Assembly (NCBI GenBank): GCA_007117775.1
Contig: SKFX01000039.1
Coordinates: 1-45,427 of the forward strand
Length of the DNA stretch: 45,427 nt
From: Ilumatobacteraceae bacterium
GTDB taxonomy: Bacteria > Actinomycetota > Acidimicrobiia > Acidimicrobiales > Ilumatobacteraceae
Reading direction: 5' to 3'
Shown in pieces: positions 25,395 through 32,535 of this stretch; the stretch's first letter is position 1; each line of letters begins with the position of its first letter. The notes below the pieces were generated by a model that saw nothing but the letters and a program-made list of their open reading frames with translations, made no database searches and had not been told where the DNA came from. Made by a program: the position numbers and the translations under genes.

Positions 25395-25597
25395 CGCAGC
25401 GCCGGGTCGAACAGCGGTGGTGGTCCCGGATCGCCGGGACCGATCAGTGCATCGAGGCTGCGGTCGAGCTCAAGGCGCTCGGCGAGATCGGCGGCCACGA
25501 CGGCCGGGTCGAACAATGGCCCGTTGAGGCCGAGCGCAGCGAGCCGCTCGTGGACGCCGGCCAATAATTCGTCGGTGTCGGGGGAGTGCTCAGCCAT
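25391..25597 (-). CDS. Small GatC/AtzG-like protein
   Basis: A 68-residue acidic protein between the RidA-like gene (8-nt overlap) and the amidase (4-nt overlap). It begins with two predicted helices (DELLAGVHERLAALG, then VVAADLAERLELDRSLDAL) and ends with GPPPLFDPALR. AtzG and GatC subunits share this plan of helices followed by an extended proline-containing tail ending in a (L/V)F-x-P-type motif that packs on the amidase. Direct similarity is too weak to be sure; the call rests mainly on size, shape and position. Confidence 0.6.
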   Translation of the reverse strand: MAEHSPDTDELLAGVHERLAALGLNGPLFDPAVVAADLAERLELDRSLDALIGPGDPGPPPLFDPALR

Positions 25598-25982
25598 CGT
25601 TGAGCACCGCGATCACATCGATCTCGACCAACAGACCGGGCAGGCCGAGCGCGGCCACCTGCACCGCGGTCACCGCCGGCATCCGTCCGCTGGGGAATCG
25701 TGCTGTGCGCACCGCGATCTCTTGGGGGAGGTCGCGGATATCTCGCAGGTAATAGGTGATCTTGACGACATCGTCGAGGGTGCCGCCACTGGCGGCGAGG
25801 ACCGCCTCGATGTTGTCCCAGACCTGTTCGGCCTGTTCACCGAGCGTGGATCCGACCACCTGCACCTGTTCATCGAGGGCCACCTGGCCCGCCAGATACA
25901 GCGTCTGGCCGGCCTGGACCGAATAGGAGTACGGCTCGGGTGGATCGCACAGGCCGTCGACTGAGGTCGTGAAGGTGTGCAT
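25590..25982 (-). CDS. RidA/YjgF-family protein lacking the catalytic arginine
   Basis: A 130-residue Rid-superfamily subunit, expected to be a trimer. The core YLAGQVALDE, WDNIEAVLAASGGTLDDVVKITYYLRD and the C-terminal LVEIDVIAVLN strand are typical. The Arg that binds the imine carboxylate in active RidA (Arg105 in E. coli, FPARSCVEV) is replaced by Val104 in MPAVTAVQV, and the following Glu by Asp122. This places it outside the imine-deaminase group, among the Rid families of unproven chemistry often found in catabolic operons. A TATAGC box 8 nt before ATG 25982 suggests its own leaderless start within the operon. Confidence 0.9.
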   Translation of the reverse strand: MHTFTTSVDGLCDPPEPYSYSVQAGQTLYLAGQVALDEQVQVVGSTLGEQAEQVWDNIEAVLAASGGTLDDVVKITYYLRDIRDLPQEIAVRTARFPSGRMPAVTAVQVAALGLPGLLVEIDVIAVLNDG

Positions 25983-25988
25983 CCCCAG

Positions 25989-26000
25989 ATGCTATAGCAT
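25989..26000. promoter_or_regulatory. Perfect 12-bp palindrome with -10 box before RidA gene
   Basis: ATGCTATAGCAT is perfectly symmetric and overlaps the stop codon of the M81 gene (25992-25994). Its minus-strand TATAGC (25991-25996) stands 8 nt before ATG 25982, and no Shine-Dalgarno with normal spacing is seen. It is a probable internal promoter and possible operator. Confidence 0.6.
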
Positions 26001-27596
26001 GTGCATCGACGGGTCGAACACGGCGTCGGGGTCCACCGGATACGGCACCGGATCGGCGGACTCGAAGCAATAGCGCTCGAGGCGCGCCGAGGCGGGTCCC
26101 ATGACATCCGCGATGAGCGCGATCTGCGGAGCGGTCCGATAGTTGGCGAGATAGTCGCTGCACGAGCGCACCAGCACCACATCGAAGTCGTCGGGATCGA
26201 GGCCGGCATGGCCCCAGGTGGCCGGATCCGCCGACCACGCCGGCCGTTCGGTGATCACCAGGGTCAGGCGCGTCGCGGTGTCGGTCACCACCGCGAAGCG
26301 GCCCATCGACACCGACATCTCGGTGTAACCGGCGCCGCTGAGTCGATAGGGGCCATCGCCGAGCCAGCGCACCACGGCATCGAGGGTGACCGGCTGCTGC
26401 CACCGATCGTCGAGTCCGGCGCCGACGCGCATCAACAGCGTGTCGGCGGTCTCGGGCCCGCCATGGTGCCGGTGGCAGGCCTCGACCGCCTCGGGGTCGC
26501 AGATCGTGGCCAGCACGCTGAGGTCATGGTCGCCATCGAGCACCGCAGCGATCATGGCGGTGCCGTCACCGGTGGCCCCGGCGGTCGGGGCATCGGCGGA
26601 CTCGGTGATGAGCACCGGTCGCGTCGTGCTCGCCGCCGCGGTCTCGAGTGCGCGGCCCGGTTCCATCAGCCGGGACACGGTGAAGCGTCGGCGTGCTCGC
26701 CACACGGCGCGGCAGATCCGCTCGGCGACCGATTCGGCCAGCGATCGGTCGTCGTCGGTGAGCACCGCTGCGCTGAATCCGACGCCGGGGGCATCGAGCC
26801 ACGGTTGGGTCGGGAAGACGCTGAGGTCGACGATGCCCGCCGGCAGTGCCGCGAGTTCCGGCTCGAGCACCTCGGCCAGGATCCCGTCGGGCAGGCGCAG
26901 CGTCTCATCTGGGAACAGCGCCGGACAGGTGACGGTCGCGAGCGTCGGCACGAGCTGTCGTGTCATCGTCGCGCACAGCAGTTCCACGGCGCGACGGCCG
27001 GTCTCGGCCTGGTCCACATGGGGATTGGTGCGATAGCCGGTGAGCACATCGACTTCGGCCGCGAGGCGCGGTGTCAGGTTGGCATGCAGGTCGAGTGTGA
27101 GCGCGATCGCAGCGCCGCTCCCGAGGTGTCGGCGGGTCTGCTCGATGAGCGCGAGGTCGAGGCTGTCACCGTCGACGGTGGTGGCGGCGCCGTGCAGACA
27201 CAGCACGACGGCGTCGAGGCCGGCGTGGTCCGCGAGTGCCGCTCCCAAGGCGTCGACCAATGCGGCCGCAGCGGAGCGCTCGAGCGGGCCCGAGGGCAGT
27301 GCATGCGCCCAGATGAGGGCCTCGGCGGTGGCGCCCCGGCGCCCCAACTCGGCGAGGGCGCCGCTGAACTCGGTGTTCGCGCCGGCGAGGGCGGTGGCGG
27401 CGGTGGCGCCGTCGAGGATCTCGAACGCACCGAGACCGGTGGGGTGCCGGGCGAAGGAGTTGCACTCGTGTTGGATCAGCGCGACCCCGATGCGCAGGCG
27501 GTCGTCGAAGCGAAGCTCAGCGAATCGCGGCTCGATCGGGGCCCAGGGCGATCTGGCCGCGGTGGCGTGCGGCGCTCGATCCGCCGGGTCGGTCAT
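25992..27596 (-). CDS. M81-family metallohydrolase (MlrC/microcystinase C-like)
   Basis: A 534-residue member of the DUF1485/MlrC family (usual ~490-510), whose founding member cleaves a peptide fragment of microcystin. The N-terminal part has RIGVALIQHECNSFARHPTGL, VVLCLHGAATT, LTLDLHANLTP and GYRTNPHVDQAETG, which together carry the conserved His/Asp metal ligands. The C-terminal half has the SVSMGRFAVV and VLVRSCSDYLANYR blocks typical of the second domain. About 30 extra N-terminal residues are non-conserved. It overlaps the upstream acyltransferase-like gene by 4 nt. Relatives occur in many amide and peptide catabolic clusters, so a cyclic-peptide substrate should not be assumed. Confidence 0.88.
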   Translation of the reverse strand: MTDPADRAPHATAARSPWAPIEPRFAELRFDDRLRIGVALIQHECNSFARHPTGLGAFEILDGATAATALAGANTEFSGALAELGRRGATAEALIWAHALPSGPLERSAAAALVDALGAALADHAGLDAVVLCLHGAATTVDGDSLDLALIEQTRRHLGSGAAIALTLDLHANLTPRLAAEVDVLTGYRTNPHVDQAETGRRAVELLCATMTRQLVPTLATVTCPALFPDETLRLPDGILAEVLEPELAALPAGIVDLSVFPTQPWLDAPGVGFSAAVLTDDDRSLAESVAERICRAVWRARRRFTVSRLMEPGRALETAAASTTRPVLITESADAPTAGATGDGTAMIAAVLDGDHDLSVLATICDPEAVEACHRHHGGPETADTLLMRVGAGLDDRWQQPVTLDAVVRWLGDGPYRLSGAGYTEMSVSMGRFAVVTDTATRLTLVITERPAWSADPATWGHAGLDPDDFDVVLVRSCSDYLANYRTAPQIALIADVMGPASARLERYCFESADPVPYPVDPDAVFDPSMHML

Positions 27597-28417
27597 GGGG
27601 CGGTCGACACCGGCCGGGGTTCGGGATCGGCCGAGGGATAGGCCTCGAGGAACCGTTGGCGAGCGGTCTGATCGAAACGATCGCCGAGGGGGATGTCGAG
27701 GGTGATGCGTGCCGATCCCGAGCAGGGCGCGCCCTGCAGCACGTGGAGGCTGACCCCGGTCGCATCGCAGCTGAGGACGTAGCTGTAGACGGTGGTCAGA
27801 TCCGAGTGGTTGCAGATCCCGGTGTCACCGTCGTCGTGGGCCGACTGCAGTGCGAAGACATCGGCGAGGCCGGTGGCCGCGTCGAGGCGACGCTGGGCAG
27901 CAGCTCGGCGCAGTTCGGTGGTGGTGGTGTCCTCCTGCAATCCGTGGTGGCCGAGTCGGACATGGTGATTGCTGCGCGCCGTCGGGCCCTCGAGGGGGAC
28001 GACGAGTGCCTCGTCACCGCGGAGCTCGATACTCGCGGCCGAGTGGGCGTCGATCAGCACCAGATTGCCCCATGAGACCGGAGCCTGTCGGCAGGCGGCC
28101 ACCACGGCGGCTGCCGCCGAGGCCACGTCGGTGCCCGCCTCGAGCGCGACCTCGGTCATGACGTCGTAGTTGACGTGGTCATCGAGGGTCACGACATTGG
28201 AGTCGCAGCACAACAAGCCATGACGGTTGGCACCGATCGACAGCCCCGAGTACTGGTCGGCTGCCGGGTCGTCACCGGCCCAGGTGGTCATGCCCAACAC
28301 ACCGAAGACCCCGGCGTCGAGCCGGATCCGGTCGTCGAGGTGCCGACGGCCGAAGTCCTTGTTCTTGAACAGCACATAGGTGCCGTCCGCCCAGCGTCGA
28401 ACCCCGGTTGTGCACAT
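27593..28417 (-). CDS. Ntn hydrolase of the C45 acyltransferase-like family, Cys2 nucleophile
   Basis: A 274-residue protein beginning MCTTGVRRWADGTYVLFKNKDF. Removal of Met1 would expose Cys2 as the N-terminal nucleophile, as in choloylglycine hydrolase and relatives of penicillin acyltransferase. SIGANRHGLLCCDSNV, WGNLVLIDAHSAASIELRG and SNHH blocks agree with the C45/AAT family, which acylate or deacylate amides. In-frame starts continue far upstream, but ATG 28417 alone places Cys at position 2. It lies 10 nt after a TATAGT box, so it is leaderless. No internal propeptide is needed. It is the first gene of the minus-strand operon and overlaps the M81 gene by 4 nt. Substrate likely an N-acyl compound. 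Confidence 0.82.
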   Translation of the reverse strand: MCTTGVRRWADGTYVLFKNKDFGRRHLDDRIRLDAGVFGVLGMTTWAGDDPAADQYSGLSIGANRHGLLCCDSNVVTLDDHVNYDVMTEVALEAGTDVASAAAAVVAACRQAPVSWGNLVLIDAHSAASIELRGDEALVVPLEGPTARSNHHVRLGHHGLQEDTTTTELRRAAAQRRLDAATGLADVFALQSAHDDGDTGICNHSDLTTVYSYVLSCDATGVSLHVLQGAPCSGSARITLDIPLGDRFDQTARQRFLEAYPSADPEPRPVSTAP

Positions 28418-28423
28418 CGAGGC

Positions 28424-28436
28424 GAATACTATATTC
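28424..28436. promoter_or_regulatory. Palindromic divergent promoter/operator
   Basis: GAATA-CTA-TATTC is a perfect 5-3-5 palindrome in the 75-nt gap between the two divergent operons. Minus-strand TATAGT (28428-28433) is 10 nt before ATG 28417. Forward TATATT (28430-28435) is about 57 nt before the alcohol dehydrogenase. One regulator bound here could govern both directions. Confidence 0.65.
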
Positions 28437-28492
28437 TTTTCGTGCCGAGGCGCAGTCCGGTGTGCCGGAGACAGGCAGATGAAAGGATCGGC

Positions 28493-29521
28493 ATGCGGGT
28501 GATGAGAATGCGTTCGGCGGGACAACCGCTCGACGCGCATCGCCTGATCCTCGAAGAGGCCCCCATGCCGCGGGCCGAACACCCCGGGGACGTCGTGGTG
28601 CGCGTCGCCGCCGCCGGTGTGTGTCGTACCGATCTGCACCTCATCACCGGTGAGATGACCGCCCCGGTACCCCTGGTGCTCGGCCATGAGAACGCCGGCT
28701 GGGTGCACGAGGTGGGCCCGGGCGTCACCACGGTCAGTGTCGGCGATGCGGTGCTGTGCTTCCCGTTCATCACCGGCGGGTTGAGCGCGGCCGAGCGCGC
28801 CGGCCTGGAGACCGCGGATCCCGATCGGCGCACCCCGGGCATCACCGTCGACGGCGGCTATGGCGAGTATCTGCTGACCAATGAGCGTGCCATGCTCGCC
28901 GTGCCCGCCGATGCCGACCTGGCCAGTCTGGCGACACTGACCGATGCCGGCCTCGCCGCCTACCGCGCCGCGCGCAAGGCCGCTTCGATCTTGCGACCGG
29001 GCGATACCGCGCTCGTCATCGGGGTCGGCGGTCTCGGTCATCTCGGAGTGCAGATCCTGCGTGCCCTCACACCGGCATCGCTGGTGGCCGTCGATACCAG
29101 CGATGCGGCGCGGCAGTTGGCGCTCGACTGCGGTGCCGATCGGGCGCTGGCCCCCGACGCCATCGCCGGAGCGCTTGGCGACGGGGTTCGGGCATGTCTG
29201 GACTTCGTCGGCTCCGATACCACCGCAGCACTTGGCTTCGAGCACCTCGAGTTCGGCGGCTGCTATCTGGCCGTCGGGGTCGGCGGCAACCTGTCGTTCC
29301 CGCTGGCTGCGCTGGTCGAGGGCGAACGCCGCGTCGAGGGCGTCTACGTCGGGACCTATCGCGACCTCGTCGAGGTGACCGAACTGGTCCTCGCCGGTGC
29401 GGTCACCCCCCGGGTGGTGCGCTACGGCCTCGAACAGGCCAATGAGGCCCTCGAGGACCTTGCGGCCGGCCGGATCCTGGGTCGTGCGGTGCTGGAACCG
29501 CATCGAGAGGTCGAGCCATGA
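28493..29521 (+). CDS. Zinc-type alcohol dehydrogenase (MDR superfamily)
   Basis: A 342-residue medium-chain dehydrogenase. Catalytic zinc ligands are Cys44 in GVCRTDLH and His65-Glu66 in LGHENAGWV. The Rossmann motif is VIGVGGLGHLGVQ. The usual four-Cys structural zinc loop is absent: the region after FPFITGG has none. Several bacterial sugar and alditol dehydrogenases share this trait. ATG 28493 has AAAGGA 6 nt upstream; longer frames to the left run through the promoter. It heads a plus-strand set with an SDR, an epimerase-like dehydrogenase and an FAH-family hydrolase, so an L-sugar or polyol substrate is plausible. Confidence 0.9.
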   Translation: MRVMRMRSAGQPLDAHRLILEEAPMPRAEHPGDVVVRVAAAGVCRTDLHLITGEMTAPVPLVLGHENAGWVHEVGPGVTTVSVGDAVLCFPFITGGLSAAERAGLETADPDRRTPGITVDGGYGEYLLTNERAMLAVPADADLASLATLTDAGLAAYRAARKAASILRPGDTALVIGVGGLGHLGVQILRALTPASLVAVDTSDAARQLALDCGADRALAPDAIAGALGDGVRACLDFVGSDTTAALGFEHLEFGGCYLAVGVGGNLSFPLAALVEGERRVEGVYVGTYRDLVEVTELVLAGAVTPRVVRYGLEQANEALEDLAAGRILGRAVLEPHREVEP

Positions 29522-29584
29522 CCGAGACCACCGACTGCGGCGCACATCGCGGCCGTTGTATCCATGAGCCCCGGGAGGCTGACC

Positions 29585-30316
29585 ATGTTGAGTTTTGAGG
29601 GTCGTCATGCGCTGATCACCGGTGCGGCGCGCGGGATCGGCCTGGCCTGTGCTGAACGGGTCGTGGCCGGCGGGGGATCGGTGACAGGCCTCGATGTCGA
29701 TCGCCGAACCCTCGACGATGCTGCGCATCAGCACCCCGGGCTGTTCGCGCGCACCGAGGAGGTCGACATCTCCGATGCCGCCGCCGTCGGCGCGCTGGCC
29801 GCGTCGGTCGGTGCGGTCGACATCATCATCAACAGCGCCGGTGTGGTCGGGCCCAATCTGCCCACCTGGGAGGTCAGCGATGCCGACTGGAACCACACGA
29901 TGGCCGTCAACGTGAACGGCACGTTCCATCTGGCCCGGGCCTTCGCGCCGGCGATGGTCGAGCGCGGCTGGGGTCGGATCGTGAACATCGCCAGCATCGC
30001 CGGCAAGGAGGGCAATCCGAACCTCGCCGCCTATTCGGCCTCCAAGGCCGCGGTCATCGGCTTCACCAAGTCCCTCGGCAAAGAGCTCGCCACCACCGGT
30101 GTGCTCGTGAACTCGATCGCCCCGGCGGTGATCGCCACGCCGATGAATGCCGACACCGCACCTCATGTGCTCGAGTACATGATCTCCAAGATCCCGATGG
30201 GCCGCACCGGCACCGCGGACGAGGTGGCGGCGCTCGCCACCTGGTTGGCATCTGAGGAGTGCAGTTTCTCCACCGGTGCCTGCTACGACATCTCCGGAGG
30301 ACGAGCCACGCACTGA
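29585..30316 (+). CDS. SDR-family dehydrogenase, possible 2-keto-3-deoxy-L-fuconate/rhamnonate dehydrogenase
   Basis: A 243-residue FabG-like SDR. Features are TGAARGIG at residues 12-19, INSAGVVGPN, the Ser-Tyr-Lys site NIASIAGKEGNPNLAAYSASKA and a C-terminal CYDISGGRATH. The GKEGNPN...YSASKA string together with VNSIAPAVIATPM recalls the SDRs that oxidise 2-keto-3-deoxy-L-fuconate or -rhamnonate to the 2,4-diketo acid, whose product is cleaved by an FAH-type hydrolase like the one at 31496. ATG 29585 is chosen because GGGAGG lies 7 nt upstream; an ATG at 29564 has no such site. Specificity is inferred. Confidence 0.88.
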   Translation: MLSFEGRHALITGAARGIGLACAERVVAGGGSVTGLDVDRRTLDDAAHQHPGLFARTEEVDISDAAAVGALAASVGAVDIIINSAGVVGPNLPTWEVSDADWNHTMAVNVNGTFHLARAFAPAMVERGWGRIVNIASIAGKEGNPNLAAYSASKAAVIGFTKSLGKELATTGVLVNSIAPAVIATPMNADTAPHVLEYMISKIPMGRTGTADEVAALATWLASEECSFSTGACYDISGGRATH

Positions 30317-30471
30317 GGGGGTCAGTGGGAACGCGCAGCACCGAGGGTCCTGCCTCGCCTCCGGGTCGATGCAACAAGTTCAGCAGCCACGCGCACGAAT
30401 CGGTGCCGGTCACACGACGTACCGCACACCACACATCACACGATCGAGAACCGAGACAGGAGAACACAACG

Positions 30472-31419
30472 ATGAACGAGATGACGACACTCACCGGTGA
30501 GCGGGTGCTGGTCACCGGCGCCAACGGGTGTATCGGCGCGTGGGTGGTGAAGTTGTTGGCCGCGGCCGGTGCCGAGGTGGTGGCCTTCGATCTCGATCGC
30601 AACGAGAGCCGGCACCGACTCATCAACGCCGGTGAACTCCCCGAGATCGACTGGCGTCAGGGTGATCTGACGGTGCCCGACGATGTGCTCGCAGCAGCCG
30701 AGGGGGTGGGGCGCATCATCCATCTCGCGGCCCTGCAGATCCCGTTCTGTCGCGCCGATCCGATCCAGGGCGCACGGGTGAACGTGACCGGCACCGTGAA
30801 CGTGTTCGAGGCAGCCCGCACCCAGGGTGTCGGTGCCATCGCCCATGCGAGTTCCATCGCGGTGTTCGGCACCGCGGCTGATTATCCCGATGAGATCCTG
30901 GCGGGCGACGCACCGCGTCTGGCACGTACGCTCTATGGCGTCTACAAGGTGGCCTGTGAGGATCTGGCCAAGGTGTACGCCGCCGATCACGGCATTGTCA
31001 GTGTCGGTCTGCGTCCCCACACCGTCTATGGGCCCGGCCGCGATCAGGGTATGACCTCTCTGCCGAGCGTGGCGATCCAACGCGCTCTCGCCGCCGAGGC
31101 ATTCCATGTCGATTTCGGTGGCACGCTGGATTTCCAGTACGCACCCGACGTCGCCGCCGCGTTCATCCACGCGTCAGGTCTCACCCTCGATGGGGCGCCG
31201 ACGTTTAATCTCGGAGGCCATGTGCTCAGCGTCGCTCATTTCCTCGCTGCGGTGCGCGAGGTGACCGGATTCGCTGAGTTGAGCTGCGGTGTCGACCCGT
31301 TGCCGGTGGTGGCCGGTGCCGATGCCACCGAGTGGTTCGAGATCGCCGGTGGTGCCGCGCCGACGCCGTTGGCGGATGCCATCGCCGCCAGTGTCGAGGT
31401 CTTCCGCTCCGCCATATGA
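30472..31419 (+). CDS. NAD-dependent epimerase/dehydratase family protein
   Basis: An extended-SDR enzyme of 315 residues. The cofactor motif is VTGANGCIGAWV (GxxGxxG), then DLDRNESRH for NAD ribose contact. The active site is HASSIAVFG plus YGVYK, and a late LRPHTVYGPGRDQG block is typical of nucleotide-sugar epimerases and uronate or UDP-sugar enzymes. FQYAPDVAAAFIHAS marks the substrate domain. AGGAGA lies 8 nt before ATG 30472, after a 155-nt gap without a gene. With the neighbouring SDR and FAH-type hydrolase it may oxidise or epimerise a free sugar or uronate; this is inference. Confidence 0.88.
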   Translation: MNEMTTLTGERVLVTGANGCIGAWVVKLLAAAGAEVVAFDLDRNESRHRLINAGELPEIDWRQGDLTVPDDVLAAAEGVGRIIHLAALQIPFCRADPIQGARVNVTGTVNVFEAARTQGVGAIAHASSIAVFGTAADYPDEILAGDAPRLARTLYGVYKVACEDLAKVYAADHGIVSVGLRPHTVYGPGRDQGMTSLPSVAIQRALAAEAFHVDFGGTLDFQYAPDVAAAFIHASGLTLDGAPTFNLGGHVLSVAHFLAAVREVTGFAELSCGVDPLPVVAGADATEWFEIAGGAAPTPLADAIAASVEVFRSAI

Positions 31420-31443
31420 GCACCAGATGCGTCTCATGGCGAG

Positions 31444-31480
31444 ATCACATCAAGTCATCACATCAAGTCATCACATCAAG
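31444..31480. repeat. 13-bp tandem repeat in leader of FAH-family gene
   Basis: ATCACATCAAGTC occurs exactly at 31444-31456 and 31457-31469. A third copy, ATCACATCAAG, is at 31470-31480. Divergence at the end of the third copy creates AAGGAG (31478-31483), the only ribosome-binding-like site before ATG 31496. Confidence 0.92.
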
Positions 31481-31495
31481 GAGAACAACCAGGTC

Positions 31496-32356
31496 ATGAA
31501 GCTACTCAGGTATGGCCCCGCAGGCTCGGAACGGCCGGCGTTGATCGCCCCCGGATCGACGGAGGCCCACGATGCCTCGTCGGTCACCGCTGACTTCGAC
31601 ACCGAGTTCTTCGCCTCCGATGGGATCGAGCGCCTGCGCGCCGCGGTCGCAGCGGGTTCGCTGCCGGTCGTCGATCTCGATGGCCAGCGCATCGGCGCCC
31701 CGCTCAAGCGGCCGGGCAAGATCGTATGCATCGGCCTCAACTACCGCGACCACGCCCGCGAGGCCGGGATGGAGGAGCCGAGTGAGCCGGTGGTGTTCAT
31801 GAAGGCCCCCAACACCGTGGTCGGGCCCACCGATGAGGTGCGGATTCCGCGCCACTCCACCAAGACCGACTGGGAGGTCGAACTCGGTGTGGTGATCGGT
31901 GAGCGCACCAGCTATCTCGACAGCCCGGCCGATTCGGCGCGCCATATCGCCGGCTACGTCACGGTCAATGATGTCTCCGAGCGCGAGTTCCAGCTCGAGC
32001 GCGGCGGGCAATGGGACAAAGGCAAGTCATGTGACACCTTCAATCCGATGGGGCCGTGGCTGGTGACCGCCGATCAGATCGATGATGTCCAGGCCCTCGA
32101 GATGTGGACCGACATCGACGGTGAGCGCGTCCAGTCGGGCAACACCGCCGACATGATCTTCGGCGTCGACCACATCGTCTGGTACCTCAGCCAGTTCATG
32201 GTGCTCGAGCCCGGCGACCTGATCAACACCGGGACCCCCGCCGGTGTCGCCAGCGGGTTCGATCCGCCGCGTTTTCTGACACCGGGCCAGACGATGGTGG
32301 TCGGTATCGCCGGTCTCGGCGAGCAGAGCTGCGCAACGGTGGCCACACCGTCCTGA
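31496..32356 (+). CDS. Fumarylacetoacetate-hydrolase family protein, likely 2,4-diketo-3-deoxy-sugar-acid hydrolase
   Basis: A 286-residue FAH-fold hydrolase that cleaves C-C bonds of diketo acids with a divalent metal. The start MKLLRYGPAGSERPALI and the ~285-residue length match the subgroup with 2,4-diketo-3-deoxy-L-fuconate hydrolase and ureidoglycolate-lyase-annotated relatives. Conserved blocks are IVCIGLNYRDHAREAG, TDWEVELGVVIG (metal Glu residues), GYVTVNDVSERE (metal Asp), KGKSCDTFNPMGPWLV and LINTGTPAGVASG. The products for diketo-fuconate would be pyruvate and lactate. The start follows a 13-bp tandem repeat that supplies AAGGAG 12 nt upstream, a rather long spacing. Confidence 0.9.
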   Translation: MKLLRYGPAGSERPALIAPGSTEAHDASSVTADFDTEFFASDGIERLRAAVAAGSLPVVDLDGQRIGAPLKRPGKIVCIGLNYRDHAREAGMEEPSEPVVFMKAPNTVVGPTDEVRIPRHSTKTDWEVELGVVIGERTSYLDSPADSARHIAGYVTVNDVSEREFQLERGGQWDKGKSCDTFNPMGPWLVTADQIDDVQALEMWTDIDGERVQSGNTADMIFGVDHIVWYLSQFMVLEPGDLINTGTPAGVASGFDPPRFLTPGQTMVVGIAGLGEQSCATVATPS

Positions 32357-32535
32357 TCTGGATCCATCTCGGCCGGCGCCACCAGTCGTCTCGGTCGCTG
32401 ATCACCCCGAGCGCCACCGATCCCCACCCAGAGACACCCCACTGAACAAGTGTTAGAGTCGCGTCCGGAGGTATCGGCGGTGTCGGGAGCTACAGAGTCG
32501 AACGTTGATGGGTCTCGTCACTCCGGTGAAAAAAA

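Noticed and set aside
25992..27596. Evidence for microcystin degradation
   Set aside because: Only an MlrC-like family member is present; mlrA, mlrB and mlrD are not seen, so the specific pathway is not supported.
26001..27641. 546-codon plus-strand frame
   Set aside because: Antisense to the M81 gene with Gly/Arg/His-rich shadow composition and no domain; GC-rich genomes commonly keep such frames open.
28418..30313. Very long minus-strand frame upstream of the Ntn hydrolase
   Set aside because: It lies opposite the alcohol dehydrogenase and SDR genes, has low-complexity antisense composition, and would bury the Cys2 nucleophile.
31444..31480. Possible CRISPR-like repeat
   Set aside because: Units are directly adjacent with no spacers and only 13 bp long; a simple tandem repeat explains it.
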